Position numbers and translations under genes: made by a program
Origin: CAYTZH01 sp964442285
GTDB lineage: Bacteria; Myxococcota_A; UBA9160; JAFDET01
Assembly: GCA_964442285.1 (NCBI GenBank)
Contig: CAYTZH010000001.1
Location: 1-64,000, forward strand
DNA: 64,000 bases
Direction of reading: 5' to 3'
Shown here: positions 8,737 through 17,900 of the stretch, in pieces
Numbering within the stretch: position 1 is the first letter of the stretch
Layout of the letters: each line of letters starts with the position of its first letter
Notes under the pieces: generated by a model
Seen by the model: the letters and a program-made list of their open reading frames with translations, nothing else
What the model was told of the DNA's origin: nothing
The model's database searches: none

Positions 8737-9426
8737 GTGATCACGCTCTACACGGCGCCGACCCCGAACGGCTGGAAGGCCTCGGTCACCCTGGAGGAGC
8801 TGGGCCTGCCCTACGAGACCCGCGCCGTGGACCTGGGCAAGGGCGACCAGAAGCAGCCCGCGTTCCTCGCGATCAATCCCAACGGGCGCATCCCGGCCAT
8901 CGTCGACCACGACCTGGACGATCTCCCGGTCTTCGAGTCCGGTGCGATCATGGTCCACCTGGCGGAGAAGACCGGGCGCCTGCTGCCCTCCGATGCGGCC
9001 GGGCGCGCCCGGGTCCTCTCCTGGCTGATGTTCCAGATGGGCGGCCTCGGGCCGATGATGGGTCAGGCCAACGTCTTCTTCCGCTACTTCCCGGAGAAGA
9101 TCCAGCCCGCCATCGACCGCTACCAGAACGAGTCGCGGCGCCTGCTCGAGGTCCTGGACGGCCGCCTCGCCGAGAGCGAGTGGCTGGCGGACGACTTCTC
9201 CCTCGCCGACATCGCCAACTGGTGCTGGGCGCGCACCCACAAGTGGTCGGGCGTCTCCATCGAAGGGCTCGAGCATCTGAGCCGCTGGCTCGACGCCATG
9301 CGCGCACGGCCGGCCTGCGAACGCGGCGTGGCCGTGCCGGTCAAGGTGCCGAACCTGCTGAAGGCCGACGATCCCGATGCGGCGAAGGCCTTCGCCGCCA
9401 ACGCCCAGAAGCTGCTCCAGCGATGA
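8737..9426 (+). CDS. Glutathione S-transferase family protein (YfcG-like)
   Basis: Thioredoxin-fold N-terminal domain plus helical C-terminal domain, 229 aa. The opening VITLYTAPTPNGWKASVTLEE matches the YfcG/Ure2p-like disulfide-bond reductase subgroup, and ESGAIMVHLAEKTG is the glutathione gamma-glutamyl contact. GTG 8737 is chosen because family members start at this isoleucine-rich strand; GTG 8725 is in frame four residues earlier. Both starts have their own GGAGG because a CCTGTGGAGGA block is duplicated. The stop overlaps the next gene's ATG (ATGA), so the two genes are coupled. Likely role: glutathione-dependent redox or detoxification; the substrate is unknown. Confidence 0.88.
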   Translation: MITLYTAPTPNGWKASVTLEELGLPYETRAVDLGKGDQKQPAFLAINPNGRIPAIVDHDLDDLPVFESGAIMVHLAEKTGRLLPSDAAGRARVLSWLMFQMGGLGPMMGQANVFFRYFPEKIQPAIDRYQNESRRLLEVLDGRLAESEWLADDFSLADIANWCWARTHKWSGVSIEGLEHLSRWLDAMRARPACERGVAVPVKVPNLLKADDPDAAKAFAANAQKLLQR

Positions 9427-10505
9427 GGCGGGCGCTCGCGATGGTCCTGGGCGCCGTCCTCGTCCTGGGTCTGCTGGGGTTCGTCGCGCTCCGCATCCCC
9501 GCGGTGCAGGACCGGGTCATGGACCGCGCCATGGATCGCCTGGTCTCGTCCGGTCCGGACGAGATCTTCGAGGACGACGCGCTGCGCGTGCTGCTCTGCG
9601 GCTCGGCCTCGCCCCTGCCGCACCCGACCCGCGCCGGCCCCTGCGTGGTGGTGATCGCCGGCGGCCGCTTCTACGCCGTCGACGTGGGCCCGCGCTCCTG
9701 GAACAACATGGCCCGCTGGCGCATCGACGGCAGCCGCATCGGCGCCGTGCTGCTCACCCACTTCCACTCCGACCACATCGGCGAGCTCGGTGAGTGGGAC
9801 CTCCAGACCTGGGTGGCGGGCCGCCCGGGACCGCTCCCGGTGCTGGGTCCGCCCGGAGTCGATCGCGTCGTGGCCGGCTTCGAGGAGGCCTACGCCCTGG
9901 ACGTCGGCTACCGCATCGCGCACCACGGCGCGGAGCTGCTCGCGCCCGAGGTTGCTCCCATGCGGGCCCAGGTGGTGCCCGGCCCCGCCCGCCAGGAGGG
10001 GCCCACGCCCGCGTGGGTGCAGGGCGACCTCACGATCACCGCCTTCTCCGTGGAGCACGCCCCGGTGCGCCCCGCCTACGGCTACCGCTTCGACTACAAG
10101 GGGCGCTCGGTGGTGGTCAGCGGCGATACCATCAAGACGGCGTCGACGGTGGAGGCGGCCCGCGGCGCCGACGTGCTCTTCCACGAGGCCCAGGCCCAGC
10201 ACATCGTCCACCGCATCCGCCAGGCCGCCGAGCGCTTCGACCGGCCCCGCATCGCCAAGATCATGAGCGACATTCCCGACTACCACACGTCGCCGGTGGA
10301 GGCCGCCGAGGTGGCCAACGAGGCGGGCGTCCGTCTCGTGGTCTTCTACCACCTGACGCCGCCGCCCCCGCTCAGGCTGGTGGAGACGATCTTCCTGCGC
10401 GGGGTCTCCGACGTGCGGCCCGACGGCTGGATCCTGGGGGACGACGGCCTGCTGGTGGAGCTGCCGCTGGGCTCCGACGAGGTCCGGACCCGGTCGATCG
10501 AGTGA
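9423..10505 (+). CDS. Membrane-anchored metallo-beta-lactamase-fold hydrolase
   Basis: 360 aa with an N-terminal hydrophobic anchor (residues ~5-27), so the catalytic domain is probably periplasmic. The zinc signature HFHSDH occurs near residue 113 (LLTHFHSDHIGEL), followed by a second-site HAP around EHAPVRPAYGYR and SGDT near 235, the order seen in RNase Z/arylsulfatase-like members. Start ATG 9423 overlaps the GST stop by ATGA. The genomic pairing with a glutathione transferase recalls detoxification pairs in which a conjugate or lactone is then hydrolysed, but that is inference. The convergent PEP-CTERM gene ends seven bases downstream. Confidence 0.82.
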   Translation: MRRALAMVLGAVLVLGLLGFVALRIPAVQDRVMDRAMDRLVSSGPDEIFEDDALRVLLCGSASPLPHPTRAGPCVVVIAGGRFYAVDVGPRSWNNMARWRIDGSRIGAVLLTHFHSDHIGELGEWDLQTWVAGRPGPLPVLGPPGVDRVVAGFEEAYALDVGYRIAHHGAELLAPEVAPMRAQVVPGPARQEGPTPAWVQGDLTITAFSVEHAPVRPAYGYRFDYKGRSVVVSGDTIKTASTVEAARGADVLFHEAQAQHIVHRIRQAAERFDRPRIAKIMSDIPDYHTSPVEAAEVANEAGVRLVVFYHLTPPPPLRLVETIFLRGVSDVRPDGWILGDDGLLVELPLGSDEVRTRSIE

Positions 10506-10511
10506 CCGTCC

Positions 10512-11441
10512 CTAGGCCCGGCGGCGTCGCGCCCAGCCCCCGGCCGTCAGCAGCACCAGCCCGAGCACCGCGACGGCGGGCTCGGGGACGGCGTTCGAGA
10601 AGTCGACGCCCGATCCCGAGGTCACGCTGAAGCCCGAGACCGGGCTGCCGCCGGCGTCGAGCACCTGGGTGATGCCGAGCCAGCGCACGTCCAGGCTGGC
10701 GTCGGCGGTGGCGAAGCCCACGGGCCCGTTGGCGCCGGCCTCGATGTTCAGGCTCGCCTCGCTGCTCAGTTCGAAGGGGGTGCCGAACTGGAAGCCGAGG
10801 TTGCCGGTGATCAGGACGCCCGCGGGATCCCCCGTGACGGTGGTCTGCGGGCCCTGGGCCTGGCTGTCGCTGACCTGGGTGTTCCCGACGAACTGCCAGC
10901 CCGTGTCGTCGGTGGTGACGATCAGGGAGTAGGCGGCGTTGGCGTTGACGCCGAGGGCGGTCTGCAGGTCCAGGCTGAGGGTGTGGTCCAGGTCGACCCG
11001 GATGGCGGCCTGGAAGGTGCCGGACTGGCCGGCCAGCCCGGGCGCCGAGAGGGTCACCGAGTCCTCCCAATTCACCCAGCCCGTGACGTCGGAGGCGCCG
11101 AAGCTCGACGCGCCGGACTTCTCGGCGTGGGAGACCACGCTGCCGATGCCCACGGCGGAGCTCACCGTGGTGTTGCCCGCGGCGGTCGGGCCCGAGGTGC
11201 CCTGGGTGTCGGCGGCCACGCCGGCCAGCGGCGCCCCCACCTCGGTGTCGACGAGCGGTCCCGTGTTGAAGCCGAAGATCCGCACGCAGGCCGCCACCGG
11301 ATCGGTGATCGAGCCGGCCGGATCGGGGCAGTTGCCCGGACCGGAGAACGCGAAGGGGGCAGCGCCTGCCGGCGCGGCGGCGCCGAGAGACCCCAGCGCA
11401 AGGAGCAGCGGAGCGAGAACGCGCGACGCGTGGCGAGTCAT
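10512..11441 (-). CDS. PEP-CTERM sorted secreted protein
   Basis: 309 aa. Signal peptide (RVLAPLLLALGSLGAAAPAGA), a long Gly/Ser/Thr-rich beta-type body without recognised catalytic motifs, then the sorting tail: VPEP near residue 286, a hydrophobic helix (VAVLGLVLLTAGGWA) and terminal RRRRA. In known systems the exosortase XrtA/EpsH family cleaves this tail and the protein is displayed or released with exopolysaccharide. No exosortase is in this window. It stands alone, with a ~190-bp upstream region before greB. The body has a DUF-like extracellular look; no ligand can be named. Confidence 0.88.
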   Translation of the reverse strand: MTRHASRVLAPLLLALGSLGAAAPAGAAPFAFSGPGNCPDPAGSITDPVAACVRIFGFNTGPLVDTEVGAPLAGVAADTQGTSGPTAAGNTTVSSAVGIGSVVSHAEKSGASSFGASDVTGWVNWEDSVTLSAPGLAGQSGTFQAAIRVDLDHTLSLDLQTALGVNANAAYSLIVTTDDTGWQFVGNTQVSDSQAQGPQTTVTGDPAGVLITGNLGFQFGTPFELSSEASLNIEAGANGPVGFATADASLDVRWLGITQVLDAGGSPVSGFSVTSGSGVDFSNAVPEPAVAVLGLVLLTAGGWARRRRA

Positions 11442-11584
11442 GGAGACCCCCTTTCCCGGCGCGGAGCCGAAGCAAGCTCCGTGCCCCGGCGTGGCTCGGG
11501 TTCCCGCGACGCGGAATGCAGCGAGGACGCGGGGTTGCGGATCCCGGCGCGAGACACCGATCGGCGTTGAATCCGCAATGTGGA

Positions 11585-11603
11585 ACCCGCGTTCCGCGCG
11601 GGT
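11585..11603. repeat. GC hairpin downstream of greB
   Basis: ACCCGCG-TTCCG-CGCGGGT forms a perfect 7-bp stem 32 bases past the greB stop. There is no T-run on either strand, so it is at best a weak or Rho-assisted end signal. It also lies in the upstream region of the PEP-CTERM gene. Confidence 0.25.
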
Positions 11604-11634
11604 GGAAGGATCGTTCCGCGCGCCGGCGAACGGA

Positions 11635-12171
11635 TCAGGCGTCGAAGGGCGTGTAGCGGACTTCGAGCACGGTCAGCGCCAGGTCGCCGCGGGGACGCCG
11701 CACCACCACCTCGTCGCCCTCGCGGCGGCGCAGGAGCGCCTTGCCGACGGGCGAGTCCACGCTGATCCGTCCCGTCTTCACGTCGAACTCGTCGGGCCCG
11801 ACCAGCTGGTAGACGACCTCGTCGCCCGCCTCGTCCTCGAGGCGCACCCAGGCGCCGAAGTACACCACGCCGTCGCTCTCGGCCCGGGGCGGCACGACGG
11901 TGAGCTCGTCGAGGCGCTTCGACAGGAAGCGGATACGGCGGTCGATCTCCCGCAGCCGCTTCTTGCCGTAGATGTACTCGGCGTTCTCGGAGCGGTCCCC
12001 CTGGGCCGCCGCGTCCGACACCTCCCGGGTCACCCGGGGCCGCTCCACCTTCCAGAGGTGGTCGAGCTCGTCCTGCAGCCGCCGGGCGCCCTCGGGCGTG
12101 ATGTAGGCCGGTCGTCCGCTCAGTCGAGGCGCTCGAGGATCGTCGAGATGCCCATGCCGGCGCCGATGCAC
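11635..12171 (-). CDS. greB: Transcription elongation factor GreA/GreB family
   Basis: Rescues backtracked RNA polymerase by stimulating transcript cleavage through the secondary channel. The N-terminal coiled coil carries the tip acidic pair in GDRSENAEYIYGKKRLREID, with the YIYGK stretch favouring GreB over GreA. The C-terminal FKBP-like domain ends SPVGKALLRRREGDEVVV. Family proteins begin at the segment aligned with RPAYITPEG. The only ATG (12171) adds 17 odd residues and overlaps thiolase by 52 bases. A CTG at 12123, overlapping the thiolase TGA as CTGA, would give the family-length product. The longer form is listed; the true start is uncertain. Confidence 0.88.
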   Translation of the reverse strand: MHRRRHGHLDDPRAPRLSGRPAYITPEGARRLQDELDHLWKVERPRVTREVSDAAAQGDRSENAEYIYGKKRLREIDRRIRFLSKRLDELTVVPPRAESDGVVYFGAWVRLEDEAGDEVVYQLVGPDEFDVKTGRISVDSPVGKALLRRREGDEVVVRRPRGDLALTVLEVRYTPFDA

Positions 12172-13421
12172 TGGGTGGCCAGCGCGTAGCGGGTGCCGCT
12201 GCGGCGGAGCTCCTTGGCCACGGTGGTCACGAGCCGGGCGCCGGTGGCGCCGAGCGGGTGGCCGATGGCGATGGAGCCGCCGTTGACGTTCACCTTCTCC
12301 AGGGGAATCCCCAGGTCGCGCACCGACGGGAGCACCTGAGCGGCGAAGGCCTCGTTGAACTCCACCCGGTCGATCTGGTCCGCGCTGATGCCCGCATGGG
12401 CCAGCGCCTTCTTGGTGGACACGATCGGGCCGATGCCCATGAGCTGGGGCTTCACGCCGCCCACGCCGAGGCCGACGATCCGGGCCAGGGGCTCGAGACC
12501 CAGGGCCAGGGCCTTCTCCTCGCTCATCAGCAGGGCCGCCGAGACACCGTCGTTGGTCGGGCAGGAGTTGCCGGCCGTGATCACGATCTCGCCGTTCACG
12601 AAGGACACCACGCCCTTGAGCGGCGCCAGCGAGCCGAGCTTGTCGAGGGTCGTGTTCGGGCGGATGCCCTCGTCGCGATCGAAGGTGATCTTCGGGCCGG
12701 TCTCGCCCTCGACCCAGTTGCCCTGATCGTCGAAGGCCGGGTCCTCCACCTCGAGGGGCACCACCTCGTCCTTGTAGACGCCGGCCTCGTAGGCGGCGTG
12801 GGTCTTCTGGTGGCTGCGCAGGGCGAACTCATCGAGCTCCTGGCGGCTCAGCCCGTAGGTGTCGGCCACGTTCTGGGCCGTCTGGGTCATGCCCACCAGG
12901 GGCGGCGACTTCCGGATGGCCTCCGGGAACGGCACCGAGAAGTACTCGTCGTGGTCGTGGGCCTGGGCGATCTGCGCCTCGTTCATCTGGAACAGGCGCT
13001 CGTTCAGCTTGGTGATGCGGGTCTGGGCCCCGCCGCCGCCCAGGCCGAGGCCGCGGCCCATGCGCTCGGCGCCCATGGCCACGCCGCATTCGAGGGTGCC
13101 CAGGGCGATGCCCATGGCGATCCGGTGCAGGGTCTCCATGCTCGAGCCGCACTGGCGGTTGCTGTTGAAGGTGCAGACCTCCATGGGCAGGCCGGCGAGG
13201 CGCACGATGTTGCCGAGGCCCACGAACTCGCCGCGGCCCGACACGTTGCCGAGGCCCACGTCCTCGATCATGGCGTCGCTCACCTTGGGCTGGCGGTCGA
13301 GCAGGGCGCGGAGCACCTGGGCCCCCGCCTCGTCCAGCCGGGTCGCTACCAGCTTGCCCCGGGCACCCCGGGCGAAAGCCGAGCGAACCCCATCCACCAG
13401 AACGACGTTTCGAGCCTGCAT
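12120..13421 (-). CDS. Acetyl-CoA C-acyltransferase (thiolase, FadI-like)
   Basis: Last step of beta-oxidation: thiolytic release of acetyl-CoA from 3-ketoacyl-CoA. 433 aa. Active-site nucleophile Cys91 lies in NSNRQCGSSMETL. The catalytic His is in GGSIAIGHPLGATGARLV and the second Cys in ATQCIGAGMGIS. Length and the GNVSGRGEF stretch fit the long-chain FadI type rather than biosynthetic PhaA. ATG 13421 follows AAGGAG at good spacing. No FadJ-like hydratase/dehydrogenase partner is adjacent, so either it is encoded elsewhere or this thiolase serves another pathway. It is co-directional with greB and overlaps it. Confidence 0.93.
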   Translation of the reverse strand: MQARNVVLVDGVRSAFARGARGKLVATRLDEAGAQVLRALLDRQPKVSDAMIEDVGLGNVSGRGEFVGLGNIVRLAGLPMEVCTFNSNRQCGSSMETLHRIAMGIALGTLECGVAMGAERMGRGLGLGGGGAQTRITKLNERLFQMNEAQIAQAHDHDEYFSVPFPEAIRKSPPLVGMTQTAQNVADTYGLSRQELDEFALRSHQKTHAAYEAGVYKDEVVPLEVEDPAFDDQGNWVEGETGPKITFDRDEGIRPNTTLDKLGSLAPLKGVVSFVNGEIVITAGNSCPTNDGVSAALLMSEEKALALGLEPLARIVGLGVGGVKPQLMGIGPIVSTKKALAHAGISADQIDRVEFNEAFAAQVLPSVRDLGIPLEKVNVNGGSIAIGHPLGATGARLVTTVAKELRRSGTRYALATQCIGAGMGISTILERLD

Positions 13422-13660
13422 CGATCGAATCTCCTTGGCGTAAAGACCGCCCGCCGAGGGGCAATGGGTACCGCGATCGGGGCCGTCGCCGCCACACCGC
13501 GAGCGCCTCCGGACGGCAGCGGGTCCGCAGGCCTGCCCACGGCGCGGTCACCTGCCCAGGGAGCAGGCAGTCGGATGCCGAGGAACGCGGCAAGTCGTCT
13601 CCGAGCGGGCTCCGGAGCGGGTCAGGAGACGCCCAGACACCGCCGCCGATGGGCAGGAAC

Positions 13661-13676
13661 TGGCACGTGCCTTGCT
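13661..13676 (+). promoter_or_regulatory. Sigma-54 promoter of the ammonium transporter gene
   Basis: TGGCACG-N4-TTGCT matches the sigma-54 consensus (TGGCACG-N4-TTGC[AT]) at every conserved position, with the -24 GG at 13662-13663 and the -12 GC at 13674-13675. Transcription would start near 13688, just before the Shine-Dalgarno (13698-13703) and ATG (13709). It implies activation by an NtrC-type enhancer protein under nitrogen limitation. No NtrC dyad was recognised upstream. Confidence 0.8.
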
Positions 13677-13708
13677 GCGCCCACCGGGTCGTCATCCAGG
13701 AGGCGCCC

Positions 13709-15015
<1,307 letters not shown>

Positions 15016-15019
<4 letters not shown>

Positions 15020-15588
15020 GTCGCTCCCCGCCCGAGACAGTTCGCGGCCGAGTGGGGCACGCGGCGCAGTCGCTCGGTCTCGTAGCCGCGCGCGGCCAGG
15101 CGCTCGACGATGGCGGCGAGCTCCGCCTCGTCGATGCGCGGCTCGCGCGTCATCACCCACGCGTAGCTCCCGGAGGGATGTCCCACCACGGTCGTGGTGT
15201 AGCCCGGGTCGAGCTCGAGGATCTGGTAGCGGAAGGTCAGCGGCCAGAAGGGACGCACGCGCCACTCGGCCCGGAACTCCGGCTCGTGGACCCAGCCGAG
15301 CATGGTCACCTCTTCGAGGGGTCCGTCGGCGCTGCCGTCGCAGAAGCGGAAGCGGACGTCGATCTCGCCGTCGTCGCGCAGTGCGTACTCCTCGATCGCG
15401 TCGTAGGCGTCGCGCTCGGTGCGGGTCGGCAGGTGGGCCACCACGTACCAGGTGCCCATGAAGCGGTCGAGATCCACGCCGCCCGCGTCGGCGGGGAGAC
15501 CCCGCGGCAGGGGCGCCGAGGGCGAGCCCGCGCAGGCGCAGGCGAGGGTGAGGGCGAAGAAGCCCGCGAGCGACACCGTTCTCGTCAT
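15016..15588 (-). CDS. Lipocalin family protein (Blc-like), putative lipoprotein
   Basis: 190 aa. Signal sequence with a cysteine-rich lipobox region (ALTLACACAGSPS), then a single lipocalin barrel. The first structurally conserved region is FMGTWYVVAHLPT near residue 43, and the second is represented by GYTTTVVGHPSGSYAWVMTREP. Bacterial lipocalins of this type sit in the outer membrane and bind fatty acids or lysophospholipids. Members usually run 170-180 aa, so this is complete. It converges on amt with shared stop bases and is divergent from the DUF2878 gene 71 bp away. Confidence 0.88.
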
Positions 15589-15659
15589 GGCCCGAGGTTG
15601 CCAGCTGGGCGGCGCCGCGCCAGCGCATCCGGAGGCGCGCCGGGTGCGAACCCTCCTGC

Positions 15660-16211
15660 GTGTGGACTCTCGCCCTGCAGCAGCTCGGCTTCCAGCTCGT
15701 CTGGCTCGCCTGCGCCTTGGGCGCCGCCGCGGATCGGCCCGGAGTCGGTGTCGGTGCTGCGGGTGCCTTCGCCGGGACGTTGCTGATCCGCGGGCCGCTT
15801 CCGCGGCTCGAGGGCCTGCGCCTGGCCACCGCGGGCCTCGTCCTGGGCGCGGGGCTCGACGCGGCTTTCGTGGCCTCGGGGGCGGTCGTCTACCCGACCC
15901 CTGGTCTCGCCGCCGGCCTCGGGCCGGCCTGGATCCCCGCCCTGTGGATGGCTTTCGCCCTGACCGTGCCCCGGGCCTTCGGCTGGCTGCGGGCGCGGCT
16001 GTTCCTGGCGGCGCTGCTCGGTGCCGCGGGAGGCCCGCTCGCCTACGCCTCCGGGCAGCGACTCGGTGCGGTGTCGCTACCGGGCGACGCGTTCGGCTTC
16101 GGGGTGCTCGCCATCGGCTGGGCGCTGGCGCTCCCGGCGCTCCTGGCGCTGAGCCAGGGAGGCGACCGCCGAGGGAGTGCGCCGGCGGCCGGGGATCGGG
16201 CGTCCCGCTAG
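15660..16211 (+). CDS. DUF2878-type small integral membrane protein
   Basis: 183 aa, almost wholly hydrophobic, with about five membrane segments. The opening LQQLGFQLVWLACALGA and internal WIPALWMAFALTV and SWLRAR-like patterns fit the DUF2878 family, which has no assigned function. The GTG start at 15660 puts the first membrane helix at the N-terminus; CCTCCT upstream is not a Shine-Dalgarno, so initiation may be weak. In other bacteria this family often sits with lipid-modifying genes. Here it is next to a lipocalin and a broken methyltransferase gene. Its stop shares CTAG with the convergent TetR fragment. Confidence 0.7.
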   Translation: MWTLALQQLGFQLVWLACALGAAADRPGVGVGAAGAFAGTLLIRGPLPRLEGLRLATAGLVLGAGLDAAFVASGAVVYPTPGLAAGLGPAWIPALWMAFALTVPRAFGWLRARLFLAALLGAAGGPLAYASGQRLGAVSLPGDAFGFGVLAIGWALALPALLALSQGGDRRGSAPAAGDRASR

Positions 16212-16710
16212 GCCCGGCCCGGATCCTCTCCGACCACCGCCGCCGTCACGAGCTCGGCGAGCAGGCGCACGGCGTTCAGGAAGGCGTCGCTCGGCGTCGA
16301 TTCGGGATCCAGCATGCGGTGCAGCCGCAGCCCGTCCTCGAGCGCGACGAGCAGGCTCCCGATCTGCTCGGGGTCGAGGTGGCGCTCCACGCCCGCTGCG
16401 CGCAGGGTGCTCACACCGATCTCGCCCGCGAGGGTCCGCATGGTGCGGAGCCGCTCCGCCAACACGGTGCGGTGTCCCGGCTTGCGCGCCACGTGCAGGA
16501 TCAGCTCGAGCTCGAGCAGGGGCGAGTGGTGGAGAGGGTCGTCCTCCCGTCCGAGGTTGCGGGCGAGGGCGGCGACGAAGCGTTCGGGGTCCGGGTTCTC
16601 GGCGAGCATGCCGAGGTTGTGGCTCACGCTCTGCTGGAGGTGGTCTTCGAGCATGGCGATCAGCAGCTCCTCCTTGCTGGTGAAGTTCGAGTAGAAGGCG
16701 CCCCGGGCCT
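16208..16710 (-). pseudogene. TetR/AcrR regulator fragment lacking its N-terminal HTH
   Basis: The reading frame contains the end of a TetR DNA-binding domain (RGAFYSNFTSKEELLIAMLE) followed by a complete-looking helical ligand domain of about 150 residues. The ~35 residues that should precede GAFYSNF, including helices 1-2 of the HTH, are missing. Upstream of about 16705 the frame reads unrelated sequence antisense to the neighbouring methyltransferase fragment. An ATG at 16654 could still yield a ligand domain without DNA binding. Truncation could be a real deletion or an assembly join; see the findings entry. Confidence 0.75.
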
Positions 16711-17213
16711 TGACCGCGCCGCCGAAGCACGTGCGCTTCGTGGCCAGCGACTTCAGCCTCGGAGACCTCGCGGCCGCGATGGCCGCCGCGGGTCATTCGG
16801 CGTCGGCGCGATCGCTGATCCTGTGGGAGGGCGTGACGGGCTACCTCACGGCCGATGCCGTCGACGCCACCCTCGGCTGGTGCGCCCAGGCGGCGGCCGG
16901 AAGCCTGCTGATCTTCACGTATCTGCACCGCGACGTGCTCACCCGCCCGGAGGTCTTCGCCGGATCGCACCGGGTGCTCGCCGCCCTGGACAAGGTGGGC
17001 GAGCAGCTCCGGTTCGGGATCGAGCCCGACGCGCTGCCGGGCTTCCTTTCGGCGCGCGGCTTCGCGGTGGAGCGCGACCTCGGGGCCGCGGACTACCGCC
17101 GGGGCTGCTACGGCGATGCGGCCCGGCGCATGCGGGGCCACGAGTTCTACCGGGTCGCGCGGGCACGGGTCGTCGGCGCCGCAACCCCCGTCGCGTCCCG
17201 CCCCTTCCCCTAG
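16710..17213 (+). pseudogene. SAM-dependent methyltransferase fragment (leucine carboxyl methyltransferase-like), N-terminus missing
   Basis: The frame is open from 16695 and encodes the C-terminal half of a TIGR00027-type class I methyltransferase: HVRFVASDFSLGDLAAAM, then LILWEGVTGYLTADAVDATL, the family's most conserved block. The SAM-binding first half (usually ~100 residues with a GxGxG motif and a 'vDhP' strand) is absent. A TTG at 16710 is the only nearby start and has no Shine-Dalgarno. The fragment cannot be an active enzyme. It begins exactly where the head-to-head TetR fragment is also cut off. Confidence 0.75.
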
Positions 17214-17256
17214 GCCGTCGCGTCGCGCGGTCGCGTAGGCCCTCGACGGCCTCTCG

Positions 17257-17892
17257 TCAACTGGCGTCCGCCGTCTCGGGAGCGAGGCCGTAGAAACGGA
17301 AGTGGCCGCGGATCGGGTAGTCGAACAGCATGTCCTCGGTGCGCGGCCCGAGGCCGATGTTGTGGACGACCTTGAAACGCTCGCCGTCCCGCGACCGCTC
17401 GTCGACGACGATGCCGATGTGGGGCCGGCCCCAGCGGATGGTCCAGGTGACCAGGTCGCCGGGCCGGTAGTCGCCGGGATCGCGGCTGACCGGCAGCACC
17501 ACGCCGTGTCGCCGGAAGAACGTCTCCAGGTTGGGTACCCGGCGGTGGTCGATGTTCGGGTCCGGTCCCGTCAGGCCCCAATCGTCGGGATAGGCCGCGA
17601 AGTCCGCCTTCATGTCCTCGTGGACCAGCACCTGGAGATCGATGCCGAGGGCCCGGTAGGCCCGGATCACCACGTCGGTGCAGACCCCGATGTGCCTGGG
17701 GACGTCCCCGCCCGGGTACGGGATCTTCCGGTACTTGCTGCTGTACCAGATCCAGTGTCGGGTGCGCTCCTTGGCCGCCGCGACCAGCTGCGCCGTGAAG
17801 CCCTCGGGCTCCTCGGGGAGGCGCTCTGCCGGGGTCGGGGCGGCCAGCGCGAGCAGCGCGAGCCAGGCGACGAGGGGGCGGAGGCTTCCCAT
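17257..17892 (-). CDS. DUF1287 secreted protein
   Basis: 211 aa with a signal peptide (PLVAWLALLALAAPTPA). The mature part matches the DUF1287 pattern: GVCTDVVIRAYRALGIDLQ near residue 70, LVHEDMKADFAAYP, then the GDLVTWTIRWGRPHIGIVVDE segment. Placement of Cys and His recalls an NlpC/P60-like peptidase fold, suggesting a cell-wall hydrolase, but activity is unproven for the family. It begins eight bases after the amidohydrolase stop, so it is the last gene of a ppk1-amidohydrolase-DUF1287 run. No good Shine-Dalgarno precedes the ATG, consistent with coupling. Confidence 0.82.
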   Translation of the reverse strand: MGSLRPLVAWLALLALAAPTPAERLPEEPEGFTAQLVAAAKERTRHWIWYSSKYRKIPYPGGDVPRHIGVCTDVVIRAYRALGIDLQVLVHEDMKADFAAYPDDWGLTGPDPNIDHRRVPNLETFFRRHGVVLPVSRDPGDYRPGDLVTWTIRWGRPHIGIVVDERSRDGERFKVVHNIGLGPRTEDMLFDYPIRGHFRFYGLAPETADAS

Positions 17893-17900
17893 CGCGGGCC

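Noticed and set aside
13551..13567. CCTGC-N7-GCAGG as an NtrC site for the sigma-54 promoter
   Set aside because: It does not match the TGCACC-N5-GGTGCA pattern; arms are short and GC-rich.
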